64,000 bases of DNA, taken from a virus. Both the position numbers and the translations under genes were made by a program. The stretch lies in the IMG/VR virus record IMGVR_UViG_3300048837_001089, positions 1-64,000 of that record; one strand, given 5' to 3'. Below are positions 50,576 through 59,123 of this stretch, piece by piece. A model generated the notes under the pieces. The model had not been told where the DNA came from, made no database searches, and saw nothing but the letters and a program-made list of their open reading frames with translations. Every line of letters starts with the position of its first letter. Within the stretch, counting starts at the first letter, position 1.

Positions 50576-53363
50576 CGTCTAGTTCCTTCATCCAGTCTGG
50601 TTCTGGTGTGTTGTCGTTGGTGGCCGGCGTTGCGTTGTCGTTATGGGCGGCCGGGCGGGTGTCTTTCACGTCCCAATATCGGGGGTTGGTTTGGTTGGGG
50701 GCGACCTTGATTTCCGCCGTGGGCAAAAGCTCTCTTTGCCGGTCCAAAAACTCCATTGCAGTCGTCGGAAAGGGGCGCTGCCCACCGTGCGTCAGCCACC
50801 ACTTGTTTGTTTTGGTCTTGAAGTACCCGGTATGTGCCGGGCCCAGCCAATCATTGATGCCGGTAACACCGCAGAGGTAAGCAACTTTGATGCCGTCCGG
50901 CTTGCCGGTCTTCTGGTGCAGATAGAAGTTGCGGGAGGATACGGGGCGCCATGCGGCCGCCTCCGTGCTTAGTACGGGCGCGTCTGCTGCGGTGGCCGTG
51001 ATGCTCACATTCTCGCTCGGCGGGAACACGTAGCCGCAGCAGTGGCACTCCTTGGCCGAAGCGTGGATAAGTTCGCCGCAACCGAAGCTCCCGTTCTTGT
51101 CGGCAACGTCTGGTGGGCAGACCTTACGGGGCGCCTCTCCATCGCCGCTGCCGGGGGCTTTCGGCCTGATCTGGTCGATAGGCCCGTGGTAGGCCAGGTT
51201 CTTGCCGTGGTCACTCACCAGACACTCCGTCTTGCCCGGGAAGTTTCGCGTCCCGCGACCGAGAATCTGGACCAGCTTACCGGCGCTTTTCGTGGACAGG
51301 ATAAGACTGATGAAGTCTACGAACGGGAAATTGGTGCCCGTCGTGATCATTGAGACAGACGAGATGGCCCAATATTTTCCGGCCTTGAAGCCCTCGAAAA
51401 TCTCTTTTGTCTGGTGCGCATTGTCACTGGTCAGGACGGCGCACGTCCGGCCGTGACGGCGTATGCAGTCGGCTATGTGGCGCGCATTTTCCTTGCTGGT
51501 GCTGAAGAACAGGCCTGCCCGCCTCCCCACCGACATCGCCATGTCTTCGGCGACTGCATCCTCGATGATCCTTTCGGCGGCGGCCGAAAGCTGGCCCGGA
51601 ATATACTCCCCTCCCCTACTGCCAACGCCCTTCAGGTCGATCTTGGCCGTCGTCTTGCTGCTGGTCAGCCGTGTCAGGAATCCTTGCTCGATCAAGTCGC
51701 CAATCATGGCCTCATAAACAACATCGTCAAACAACTTGAATCGAACCGGGTTGCCGTCGTCGTCAACCTCGCCATCGCTGTCTAGATCGTCAGTCAGCCG
51801 GCCCGAATCCATGCGGTAATCCGTGGCCGTAAGCCCGGCCGTTCGGCTGTCTGGATGAGCCTTGCGTACGTCGCGGAAGAACTTCCCGTATTGGGTGTTG
51901 GCGTTCCGGCTGATGGCGTGCGCCTCATCGACCAGGACAAGGTCGATTGGCCCCAGATGATCCACCTTATTCCAAATAGACTGAATGCCGCAGAACAGAA
52001 CCTGAGCGCGAGCATCGCGCCGATTGAGGCCGGCTGAGTAGATTCCTGCCGGGGCGAACGGTAGCAGCCCGATGAATTCCTTGAAGTTCTGCTCTACCAA
52101 GCTCGCGCTATGGGTAACGTTGAGAATGCGCATGTCGGGATAGTCACGCAGAAGCTCCTCAATGATCTTCGCAATCACCAAAGCCTTGCCTGAATTGTGG
52201 TGGACCGTGAAGTCGTCCGTTAGATACAGGTGATCCCCGTCAAGCTCGAAGCCGTAGAATTCACCCTCGCCAACATGTTCAATCGTGAAGCCGGTCACAA
52301 GCGGGTTCTTCTTTTGCTGCCGGGGTTGCGATCTCTGGCGCTCGACACGATTGGGAATCATGTCGGTATCGCCAGAGATCGACACGCGCCAATAGGTCCC
52401 GCCGCCCCCTGTTTGGCAGTACTTTTGACATTCGGTTAGCTGCGCAGAGAGACCGACACTTCGCGCAACAAAAACCACGTCACGCGACAGTGCTTCAGAT
52501 TTCGATATGAAGTCGAAGTGGTTACGCTTAGACAGATGCCCATCTGTATCCAAAAGCCCGGCAAGGATTTCCAGGCGGGTCTTTCTGCTGCCCGTTTTAT
52601 ACACATGTGGTATGGCCTTCTGGTCGCATACCATTCCCCACACGCCCGCCGATTCTAGTGCCGCAACGAACCTATTCCGCGTCGATCTGTTGGCTTCGGC
52701 GTCGGGGAAGAAGACACCGTAGGCACGATTCCCGGGCTTCTGAGTTATGCGCATTCCAACGCCTACGGAGGCCGCATAATCACAGACTTCACTCAGAACT
52801 TCCGGGTCCATGTTCGTCAGGCTAGCGCTTCGGGTCAGGCTCCCATCTCCGAGCATCGCGCCCACAACGTAGGCGGGCACGGGAAGGTTGTCATTTGCGG
52901 GAACATCGAACTCGACGCCCGTTCGCCATAGCTTGCGCAGGTGCTTCCAGTACTTCGCCTTACCGAGGTAGTCCTTGACGCTGATGTTCTCGATGTCGCC
53001 GCCGCGCTGAGAACAGCCGGGCCGGACCTCGTACTTCTTGCCTTCATTGGTTGTCTTCAGCGACAGTATGTGGTTTTCGTTCACCACGAACGGTTCACCA
53101 CCGCGCTTCGGCGTGATGCGATACATAGGCTCGCGTCCGGTGATGGTCCGAAGCACGCGGCGCGGTCTGCTGTCCGGCCCCATAACGTTGTCATTGGCTG
53201 CTACGAGATCGACGGGCTTTGTCGTGCCGTCGTGCATGAGGATGCGCGTCCCGGCCGCGTGGCATCCAGTGGGGAGCACGATAAGGCCGTTGCCGCCGCC
53301 ATTGCCCCAATATTCGTAGAGGGCATCCACGGCCTCACGCTGGTAGGGTCGAAGCTCCAACAT
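50559..53363 (-). CDS. SF2 (DEAD/DEAH-type) helicase interrupted by an intein
   Basis: 934 residues from ATG 53363 (TGATG overlap with the sigma-like gene). The N-extein ends IVLPTG, then the intein (residues 34-390), then SGKALVIAKIIEELL, so the Walker A motif PTGSGK is recreated by splicing. DLVLVDEAHAISR is motif II (DEAH); AGLTATDYRM is motif III-like; VQILGRGTRNFPGK is motif VI. A zinc-like FGCGELIHASAKECHCCGYV follows. The C-terminus carries two NDN motifs. It would unwind DNA or recombination intermediates. Confidence 0.9.
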   Translation of the reverse strand: MLELRPYQREAVDALYEYWGNGGGNGLIVLPTGCHAAGTRILMHDGTTKPVDLVAANDNVMGPDSRPRRVLRTITGREPMYRITPKRGGEPFVVNENHILSLKTTNEGKKYEVRPGCSQRGGDIENISVKDYLGKAKYWKHLRKLWRTGVEFDVPANDNLPVPAYVVGAMLGDGSLTRSASLTNMDPEVLSEVCDYAASVGVGMRITQKPGNRAYGVFFPDAEANRSTRNRFVAALESAGVWGMVCDQKAIPHVYKTGSRKTRLEILAGLLDTDGHLSKRNHFDFISKSEALSRDVVFVARSVGLSAQLTECQKYCQTGGGGTYWRVSISGDTDMIPNRVERQRSQPRQQKKNPLVTGFTIEHVGEGEFYGFELDGDHLYLTDDFTVHHNSGKALVIAKIIEELLRDYPDMRILNVTHSASLVEQNFKEFIGLLPFAPAGIYSAGLNRRDARAQVLFCGIQSIWNKVDHLGPIDLVLVDEAHAISRNANTQYGKFFRDVRKAHPDSRTAGLTATDYRMDSGRLTDDLDSDGEVDDDGNPVRFKLFDDVVYEAMIGDLIEQGFLTRLTSSKTTAKIDLKGVGSRGGEYIPGQLSAAAERIIEDAVAEDMAMSVGRRAGLFFSTSKENARHIADCIRRHGRTCAVLTSDNAHQTKEIFEGFKAGKYWAISSVSMITTGTNFPFVDFISLILSTKSAGKLVQILGRGTRNFPGKTECLVSDHGKNLAYHGPIDQIRPKAPGSGDGEAPRKVCPPDVADKNGSFGCGELIHASAKECHCCGYVFPPSENVSITATAADAPVLSTEAAAWRPVSSRNFYLHQKTGKPDGIKVAYLCGVTGINDWLGPAHTGYFKTKTNKWWLTHGGQRPFPTTAMEFLDRQRELLPTAEIKVAPNQTNPRYWDVKDTRPAAHNDNATPATNDNTPEPDWMKELDDAIPF
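52194..53264 (-). mobile_element. Intein with LAGLIDADG homing endonuclease
   Basis: 357 residues. Block A starts with Cys (CHAAGTRILMHDGTTKPVDL), block B is FVVNENHILSL, two LAGLIDADG motifs are YVVGAMLGDGSL and ILAGLLDTDGHLS, block F is FYGFELDGDHLYLTDDF and block G ends HHN before Ser+1 of the host protein. All residues for splicing (Cys1, His in block B, HN at the end, Ser+1) are present, so it should be active in splicing and perhaps homing. Confidence 0.92.
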
Positions 53364-53995
53364 CAAGCCGCCGCCCTTCCGCCCACGCGCCACCGCGGCT
53401 TTTCGGCGGTGGCCTGCCCGCGCGCCTTCTTCTCAAGCTGGCTTATGCGCTTGGTGTTGACGCCCATGCCTTCGCTGATCTCGTGCAATTCCTCGCCCAT
53501 GGCGCGGCGCAGAAGAATGCCGCGCAGCCGGTCGGTCTTCACCTGTCCAAGTGCGTCGGCTACGGCTACGGCGTCTTCCTGATTTGGCGCGGAGTAGCCG
53601 GGTAATTGCCAGAAGTAGTCCGCGCCGTACTTCTTCTGACGTCGGGATTCGCGACCACAGCGCCTGCGCTCGACCGTCATGGTTGACCGCACCTGCCAGC
53701 GCAGCCACGTCGTGAAATTTGCATAGTCGCCGGCAGGGTTGCGGAAGCCTTGCCAGTTGCCGAAAATGACGGTCAGGGCCTCCTGTATGAAGTCGGCGCG
53801 CTTTGGCTCATCGACATACCTGCGCGACATGACCTCTATCATAGGCATGTGCGCCATGACGCGGCGGTCAAACTCCGCGGGGCGGTCTGCTGGCGTGCTG
53901 CCTACCGGCAGGCTGTCGTTCGCGGGTGGGCCGCTGTCGGGGGCGCCGCTGTCGGGGGCGGCGCTGGCGGGTGTCATGCTTTCGGCGTGTATCAT
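53363..53995 (-). CDS. Phage-encoded sigma factor-like protein
   Basis: 210 residues. After a Pro/Ser-rich N-terminus with NDS, a sigma region 2-like part: FDRRVMAHMPMIEVMSRRYV, KRADFIQEALTVIFGNWQGF and TTWLRWQVRSTMTVERRR. A C-terminal region 4-like HTH: LRGILLRRAMGEELHEISEG then TKRISQLEKKAR. This is an ECF-type two-region plan. It may redirect host RNA polymerase to late or moron promoters. Coupled by ATGA with the nuclease gene upstream. Confidence 0.72.
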   Translation of the reverse strand: MIHAESMTPASAAPDSGAPDSGPPANDSLPVGSTPADRPAEFDRRVMAHMPMIEVMSRRYVDEPKRADFIQEALTVIFGNWQGFRNPAGDYANFTTWLRWQVRSTMTVERRRCGRESRRQKKYGADYFWQLPGYSAPNQEDAVAVADALGQVKTDRLRGILLRRAMGEELHEISEGMGVNTKRISQLEKKARGQATAEKPRWRVGGRAAA

Positions 53996-55014
53996 GTTGC
54001 TACCTCGATATTATCCGTGCGGCCGTCCACCCACGTGCTGCCGTCAGCCATGCGGTAGGTGATTGTCTCTGCGGCTTCGTCCACCTCCAGCAACTCGCCG
54101 GGGACTAGTGCGGGAATAAACAGATGGGCCGGGCAGGATGCTTTCTGCTCGTCAGTCCCGATTGGCTTCGCCCAACGGGCGCACGACCATGCGGCGTCGC
54201 CGTGCATTTCCGGCGTCGAGTGCAAGCATGTGCGGCAACTGACGCGAGCCATCGCTCCGGCGTGGCAGACGTCGCGGTGGCGACAGAATCGGCATTGGAA
54301 AAACTCCGGGTTATCCGAGATGCGTGAAGGCGGCTCGGCAGCGTTGATTATGCGCTCGGCTCGCGCCAGCGCGCGCAGCGTCCAATCGGCGTCGTAGTGG
54401 ACGCGCTCGGCGTAGAGCGTGTCGGTGTTTTTGCACGCGGCCAGATAGAGCGCGCGCGTCAGACCGAAGGCGTGCATCCCAAGCTGACACTGGCCGTAGT
54501 GCAGCGGCTTGCTGACCTTGATGCCCTGCCCCTGCTGACCGCCGACCGGCTGGCCGGCGATGGTGGTCTTCTCCGGGTATGTCTTGCGCGGGTCGTGCTT
54601 CTGAAGCTCCTTCATGCCCTTTTCATTGGTGGACTTGAACTCCAGAAGGTGCTCGGTCTTGGGCGCCTCCGGTACGCCCACCGCCTTGCCGTCGCACTTT
54701 CCGCGGACGTGGTTGCCTACGAGCCGGATACGGTCCTGCTGGCCGTAGACCTCGACGCCGATGCGCTCCAGTTCCTCGACGAGCCTGTCTTCCTCGCGGT
54801 TGCCGGTATCGAACAGCCGCAGTTTGCGGCCGTCCAGTTGCTCCGGTTGCGACGCCCACCGAAAGCCGAGCCACAGGGCTTTGTCGCACTCTGTACCGGC
54901 CTCACCGACGCTGATGCCGAGGCTGTCATAGTGACGGTGTGCGGCCTCGTATGCGGCATAGATCGCGGCGACGGTCGGCGTTTCGGCCGGCAGGTCGGTG
55001 GGGATGGTCGGCAT
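53992..55014 (-). CDS. PD-(D/E)XK nuclease with Cys cluster (Cas4/RecB-like)
   Basis: 340 residues. VRGKCDGKAVG and TEHLLEFKSTNEKGM give the D and E-x-K catalytic residues; KPLHYGQCQLGMHAFGLTRA is the QxxxY-like motif; FFQCRFCRHRDVC plus later Cys residues could hold an Fe-S cluster. Such nucleases make ssDNA for recombination. Lies among recombination genes. Confidence 0.78.
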   Translation of the reverse strand: MPTIPTDLPAETPTVAAIYAAYEAAHRHYDSLGISVGEAGTECDKALWLGFRWASQPEQLDGRKLRLFDTGNREEDRLVEELERIGVEVYGQQDRIRLVGNHVRGKCDGKAVGVPEAPKTEHLLEFKSTNEKGMKELQKHDPRKTYPEKTTIAGQPVGGQQGQGIKVSKPLHYGQCQLGMHAFGLTRALYLAACKNTDTLYAERVHYDADWTLRALARAERIINAAEPPSRISDNPEFFQCRFCRHRDVCHAGAMARVSCRTCLHSTPEMHGDAAWSCARWAKPIGTDEQKASCPAHLFIPALVPGELLEVDEAAETITYRMADGSTWVDGRTDNIEVAT

Positions 55015-55254
55015 TTAGGTGGTGGACTCCGAGTTGCTTTCGCCTTCCCAAGCTACTGAGTGACCAAGAAGCTTCAGAATGTGGAGGTACACCTGGTCAT
55101 CGGTGTAAGACTGATCGTCGTAGCAATGGGCGTGCGGCTCCAACTCAAGAACGATTTCACCGTCAATGGAAACACGAGCGCCTTCTGCGTAAGACACTCC
55201 GCAAGCTTCGCATTTGTACTCGTCTTGGAGCCTCTCGATATGGATTTTGCTCAT
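55015..55254 (-). CDS. Small zinc-binding hypothetical protein
   Basis: 79 residues; YKCEACGVSYAEG and later HAHCYDD suggest a zinc knuckle. Stop abuts the nuclease start. Function unknown. Confidence 0.6.
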   Translation of the reverse strand: MSKIHIERLQDEYKCEACGVSYAEGARVSIDGEIVLELEPHAHCYDDQSYTDDQVYLHILKLLGHSVAWEGESNSESTT

Positions 55255-55511
55255 GCTGTTGCTCCTATGGATGCTGGCGCGCCAGGCGCGTGGACCGCGA
55301 CCTGCACGCCAAGCGCGTTGGCTAGAAAGTTGCGGAAGGGGGAGATGGGCGCGTCTGGATCAAACATTCGGTACTGGCCGTCGCACTCGGTGATATCCGC
55401 CCATTTCCTGTTGACGACGCGGTCCAGCAACAGATCGGCGTCTTCGTGATTTCCGGCGCGCAGTTCGCTCAAAGCCAAGCAAATCAGGTCGTAAACATCC
55501 TCGTCCATCAC
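55251..55511 (-). CDS. Small hypothetical protein
   Basis: 86 residues, helical N-terminus (DVYDLICLALSELRAGN). ATGA overlaps on both sides. Function unknown. Confidence 0.6.
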   Translation of the reverse strand: MMDEDVYDLICLALSELRAGNHEDADLLLDRVVNRKWADITECDGQYRMFDPDAPISPFRNFLANALGVQVAVHAPGAPASIGATA

Positions 55512-56575
55512 CCCACCCTCATCGGCATGGCGACGACGCGCAGGTTGTCATTGGCGGGGCTGGTAAACAGCACGGGGCTGCCTGCATCCGCCAGCGCGAT
55601 GCGCACCTGCCCGTCCGGCATGGCCGTCAGCACGTCCGACAGGTATTGTGCGTTGAGGCCGACCTCGACAGGGTCGTTGCTATACTCGCAAGCAACGGAG
55701 TCCGACGCCTCACCAGCCCCACGTGCCGTCAGGTCGATGGAGTCGTTTGCGGCGGACAACTTTACGCTGCGCCCTCGCTCGTTGGAAATCAGCACGACGC
55801 GATTTGCGGCAGCCCGCAGGGTGCCAGCATCGACAGCGATGATCTTGTCGTTGTTTCGCGGAATGACCCGCTCATAGTCGGGGAACGTGCCATCGATAAG
55901 CTTAGACGTAATCACCACGTCGCCGGACGTCAGGCGAATCTTGGTCGACGACAACTCGACCCTGATGTCGCCGGACGGGATAAGGCCGACCGTCTTGGCC
56001 GGCACGATGACCGCCGGAAACTCGTCGGCTAGCGGCGCGCTATGCACCGACATGCGATGCCCATCCGTAGCGACCGCCACGATGTTGCCGTCCAGGGGGC
56101 GAAGATAGACGCCGTTCAGGTAGTAGCGCACCTCCTCGTCGGACATCGCGAACTTCACCGGCGCCACCAGCGCCGCCAGGTTGATGTTGAATGCAGCCGG
56201 CAAATCGCCGGCCGGCATGTCCGGGAAGTCGTCGACCGGAAGCGTCTCAAGCTTGAAGCGTGACTTGCCGGCCCGCAGCACGACACCGCCGTCTGCGTCC
56301 GCGTCAATGGACACCTCGCCGCCGGCGACCTTGTTGACGATGCCGGTAAGCAGCTTTGCGTCGATGCAGACGGCGATGTCGCCGGCTCCGCCAAGGCCGG
56401 TTTCGGCGTCGATACTGCCGGACACTTCGATGTCCAAATCTGTCGCGGTGACGGCCAGCCTGTTGTCGGCCGCGACGAGACGAACCGTCGTCAGGATGGG
56501 GATGGTGTTGCGCGCTTCGACAACCTTGGCGGTGTCGGCAAGCAGGCGCGCGAATGCATGGCGTTCTACACGCAT
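55508..56575 (-). CDS. dnaN: DNA polymerase III beta subunit (sliding clamp)
   Basis: 355 residues from ATG 56575. The three-domain clamp is visible: VEARNTIPILTTVRLVAADN, then AVATDGHRMSVHSAPLADEF in domain 2, then FPDYERVIPRNNDKIIAVDA and the C-terminal LFTSPANDNLRVVAMPMRV. This last stretch replaces the usual PMRL end with an ANDN insertion. A phage-encoded clamp that may hold host polymerase on phage DNA. Confidence 0.93.
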   Translation of the reverse strand: MRVERHAFARLLADTAKVVEARNTIPILTTVRLVAADNRLAVTATDLDIEVSGSIDAETGLGGAGDIAVCIDAKLLTGIVNKVAGGEVSIDADADGGVVLRAGKSRFKLETLPVDDFPDMPAGDLPAAFNINLAALVAPVKFAMSDEEVRYYLNGVYLRPLDGNIVAVATDGHRMSVHSAPLADEFPAVIVPAKTVGLIPSGDIRVELSSTKIRLTSGDVVITSKLIDGTFPDYERVIPRNNDKIIAVDAGTLRAAANRVVLISNERGRSVKLSAANDSIDLTARGAGEASDSVACEYSNDPVEVGLNAQYLSDVLTAMPDGQVRIALADAGSPVLFTSPANDNLRVVAMPMRVG

Positions 56576-56599
56576 GGTATAACTCCGTGTTTGGAAGGG

Positions 56600-56619
56600 T
56601 GGCGGGCCGAAGCCCGCCA
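56600..56619 (-). promoter_or_regulatory. Stable hairpin before the clamp gene
   Basis: TGGCGGGC / GCCCGCCA with a 4-base loop (on the - strand a TTCG tetraloop) lies 25 bases before the clamp ATG. No T-run follows, so it is more likely an mRNA stability or translational element than a terminator. Confidence 0.45.
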
Positions 56620-56639
56620 TAACGACCGCGTGGGGTTTG

Positions 56640-57254
56640 CTACGCCGCCCGCTTGGAGCCCCACGGCGTCTTTGCCGTGCCGCCTGCGGGTTGTGCCGTG
56701 GCCGCTGGCTGCGCCGCCTGACGGTTGTCATTGGCCGGCTTGGCGGCCTTTGCGGGCATCGTGCCGTCGCCGATGACACCAAGCTCCGGCAGTTCCTCCT
56801 TGGCGTTGTCGTCTTCGTAGAAGAAGTGCTCGATCTGGTTCTTGTCCTTGTAGTATTCGCCGCTGCCGTCGTTCTTCGGCTGGCCGGCCTGAATGCCGAT
56901 CTCAGCCACGAATGACTTGTAGAGCAGTTCGTCGTGGCTCATGCCCCGCTGGACGATCACCTGCACTGCGCGACAGAAGCGGTCGAACATGGGCTTGCCG
57001 TAGCGATACGCGCCGTTCTTGAACTCGTCCGCGTGCAACATTGTATAGTACGCCCAGAATTTCCGGCCCTTGAACTCTTCGGGCTCCTGCACCTCGAAGG
57101 TGATTGCGGCCTGCCGGCCTTTGCCGTCCTTGGTTTCCGGGAAGTCGATGGCCTCGGCCCAAATCCGCGCGTACATATGCGGGATGATGCCGCCCCCGCC
57201 CTGCTTGTCGGTGGATTCAAAGTCGTGGCTGATGTCGAAATCGATAACTGACAT
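56640..57254 (-). CDS. DUF669-type ssDNA-binding protein
   Basis: 204 residues. FDISHDFESTDKQGGGGIIP and AAITFEVQEPEEFKGRKFWA, then FDRFCRAVQVIVQRG match DUF669, a phage single-stranded-DNA-binding OB-fold family often next to recombination genes. It ends in a low-complexity tail with ANDN. Confidence 0.82.
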   Translation of the reverse strand: MSVIDFDISHDFESTDKQGGGGIIPHMYARIWAEAIDFPETKDGKGRQAAITFEVQEPEEFKGRKFWAYYTMLHADEFKNGAYRYGKPMFDRFCRAVQVIVQRGMSHDELLYKSFVAEIGIQAGQPKNDGSGEYYKDKNQIEHFFYEDDNAKEELPELGVIGDGTMPAKAAKPANDNRQAAQPAATAQPAGGTAKTPWGSKRAA

Positions 57255-57293
57255 GAATGTGTGGTCCTTTTGTTTTTCTGGTGGAGTGCCGGG

Positions 57294-57554
57294 CTAGGCG
57301 GACTTGGCGGTCCTGGCGTGAGTGACGCCGCGGAAGAACGCCCCCATGAAGCCGAGTGCCGCTCCGACCTGCCAAAGCTCAAGACCGATGGTGTTGACAC
57401 CGGCGCGGTGCAGAAAGCCGAGGATGGTTTCGGTGAAGAACAGCCCGACGACCCAGCCCGTAAACGCACCCAAGAGCGTTGTGGTCAGCGGGAGGATGAG
57501 CAGCGTGACTGCCACAAGCAGGGTAACGCCGGTCAGTTTTGTGAATGCGGTCAT
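57294..57554 (-). CDS. Small membrane protein
   Basis: 86 residues; TM helices at about 8-45 and 60-75. No family. First of a cluster of four tiny membrane genes in the replication region. Confidence 0.6.
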   Translation of the reverse strand: MTAFTKLTGVTLLVAVTLLILPLTTTLLGAFTGWVVGLFFTETILGFLHRAGVNTIGLELWQVGAALGFMGAFFRGVTHARTAKSA

Positions 57555-57560
57555 ATTCGG

Positions 57561-57728
57561 TCAGTCTCCCCAGAGAAAGTATGTGTCGCCGATGATAAGG
57601 CCGTAGAGTGCAGCCGTGGCCGCAAATACATAGATGGCCGCTGCCAGTCCGATGCCGTCGATCACAAGCCCGATGATGATAAGCGCCGCAGCAATCAGCA
57701 TTGCCGCGCCGAGGTAGACGTGGGTCAC
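57561..57728 (-). CDS. Small membrane protein (55 aa)
   Basis: 55 residues from a GTG that overlaps the ATPase stop (GTGA). Two TM helices (AAMLIAAALIIIGLVIDGIG and AAAIYVFAATAALYGLIIG). Function unknown. Confidence 0.6.
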   Translation of the reverse strand: MTHVYLGAAMLIAAALIIIGLVIDGIGLAAAIYVFAATAALYGLIIGDTYFLWGD

Positions 57729-58540
57729 GCCGCATCCGCTTCGTCGTCGTTATCGTTGTCCGCCACGACGGCATTGCGCTGGAAGTAGAAGTCCAGCGCC
57801 TTGAAGCCCTCGCCGCGCTTGAATGGCAGCGTGCCCTTTTCAATGCCGTAGCGATTACCGGCAATGAAGCCGGGCCGCTCCTGCACTGCGATCAGGATTT
57901 CACCACCACCGACGCCCCGCGTCTTCTGCTTATTGAAGCCCGCGTCCTCCTTCTTGATGCTGACGGCCTGATGCAGGAAGCCGATAAGGTCGGCTGCGTC
58001 GATAAGCACCCCGACCGCGTCATCGCGCAGGTTTGGCATGTAGCGCGGGTAACTGTCGGTCGTGACGCCGGGGACGGTCTTCGCCTTGACGTGGCAAATG
58101 ACCACCACGTAGAAGCCGGCCTCCTTCAGTTCGAGCATCTTGCCGACGAAATCATGCCAAGTTTCCAGCGCCTTGGCGTATCCCTTGCCGTATGGGATGT
58201 CCTCGATGCTGGCGACCTTCGCTTCCTCGCACACCTTGTCGTGGATTTTCTGCTCAAGCCCGTCCGCGGAATCCAGCACGAAGGTCTTGCGGTCGTGCTC
58301 GGTCTGCAGCATCCAGTCAGCCTGGTCGAGGATGTCCTGATAGGACTCCGACACGCCGAAGGATTTCATGGTCACACCGGCCGGGGCGCGCTCGCCTTTA
58401 CCGGTGCGGACGTAAAGCGGGCTGGGAAACTCGCTCGCCAGCGTGGTCTTGCCGGTTTTTGCGCCGGCATAAAGCACGCAGAAGGCCGGCTCGGTATCGG
58501 CCGTTTCCTCTGGTGATCCGTCATTCCAGTTTAGCGCCAT
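57725..58540 (-). CDS. Sak4-like RecA-fold ATPase
   Basis: 271 residues. Walker A LYAGAKTGKTTLA, Walker B-like KTFVLDSADGLEQ, and FYVVVICHVKAKT are the features of the AAA_24/Sak4 family of single-strand annealing-associated ATPases. Works with SSB-like DUF669 next to it. Ends with a DNDND acidic tail. Confidence 0.85.
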   Translation of the reverse strand: MALNWNDGSPEETADTEPAFCVLYAGAKTGKTTLASEFPSPLYVRTGKGERAPAGVTMKSFGVSESYQDILDQADWMLQTEHDRKTFVLDSADGLEQKIHDKVCEEAKVASIEDIPYGKGYAKALETWHDFVGKMLELKEAGFYVVVICHVKAKTVPGVTTDSYPRYMPNLRDDAVGVLIDAADLIGFLHQAVSIKKEDAGFNKQKTRGVGGGEILIAVQERPGFIAGNRYGIEKGTLPFKRGEGFKALDFYFQRNAVVADNDNDDEADAA

Positions 58541-58541
58541 A

Positions 58542-58628
58542 TCAGGCCACCACCTTCCACAAGATCAGAATTGCTATGGTTGCTGCGCTCGCCCAGAAGG
58601 CGAGCGGCCACGGGTCAGGCGCGGTCAC
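58542..58628 (-). CDS. Very small membrane protein (28 aa)
   Basis: 28 residues from a GTG; one TM helix (PLAFWASAATIAILILWKVV). Overlaps the upstream gene by 14 bases. Unknown; start uncertain. Confidence 0.45.
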   Translation of the reverse strand: MTAPDPWPLAFWASAATIAILILWKVVA

Positions 58629-58791
58629 GGCCGGCCCACAGTGCTGTTGCCACGCCGGCCACGAAGGCCGCCGTAATCCAGGGCGCGACCCACAGGCCGG
58701 CAATGACGCCGGCCGCTATCAGCCCCAAAACCCAATAGGGCGGTGAGGTGTGGGGCTCGTACGGCTCGCCGTCCTCGATGAGGTGTTCCAT
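58615..58791 (-). CDS. Small membrane protein (58 aa)
   Basis: 58 residues, MEHLIEDGEPYEPH then two TM helices. ATGA-type overlap with the upstream gene at 58791. Function unknown. Confidence 0.6.
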   Translation of the reverse strand: MEHLIEDGEPYEPHTSPPYWVLGLIAAGVIAGLWVAPWITAAFVAGVATALWAGRDRA

Positions 58792-59123
58792 CAGCCGGCA
58801 CCTCCAATGGCGGACTGGCGTCCGGCGGCGAAGCCCTGCGCGTAGGCGGTGCCGACCAGTAAGGCGACCTCATCCTCGCTGTCGGCGCCGAACGGGCCGT
58901 ATTCATCCCGCAGATTATCGACTTCGGCGGCGGCGCAGGCTTTGGGCGGGTCTGTCCATTCAGCCACAAGGGCCAGCCCGCTGCCACCGAGTGTGGAAAA
59001 CCCGTCGTCATCCCACGACCCGATTGGAGCGCCATTAACCCACCCGCCGCGGACTGCCCTGTACATCGGGCCGACCCTGCGCCCGTCACGGGTGACATAA
59101 TATTTCCCCTGCTCGATCTGCAT
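58791..59123 (-). CDS. Hypothetical protein
   Basis: 110 residues from ATG 59123 (a GTG at 59126 is also possible). QGKYYVTRDGRRVGPMYRAV is a beta segment common in phage early proteins; the end is helical. Function unknown. Confidence 0.6.
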   Translation of the reverse strand: MQIEQGKYYVTRDGRRVGPMYRAVRGGWVNGAPIGSWDDDGFSTLGGSGLALVAEWTDPPKACAAAEVDNLRDEYGPFGADSEDEVALLVGTAYAQGFAAGRQSAIGGAG

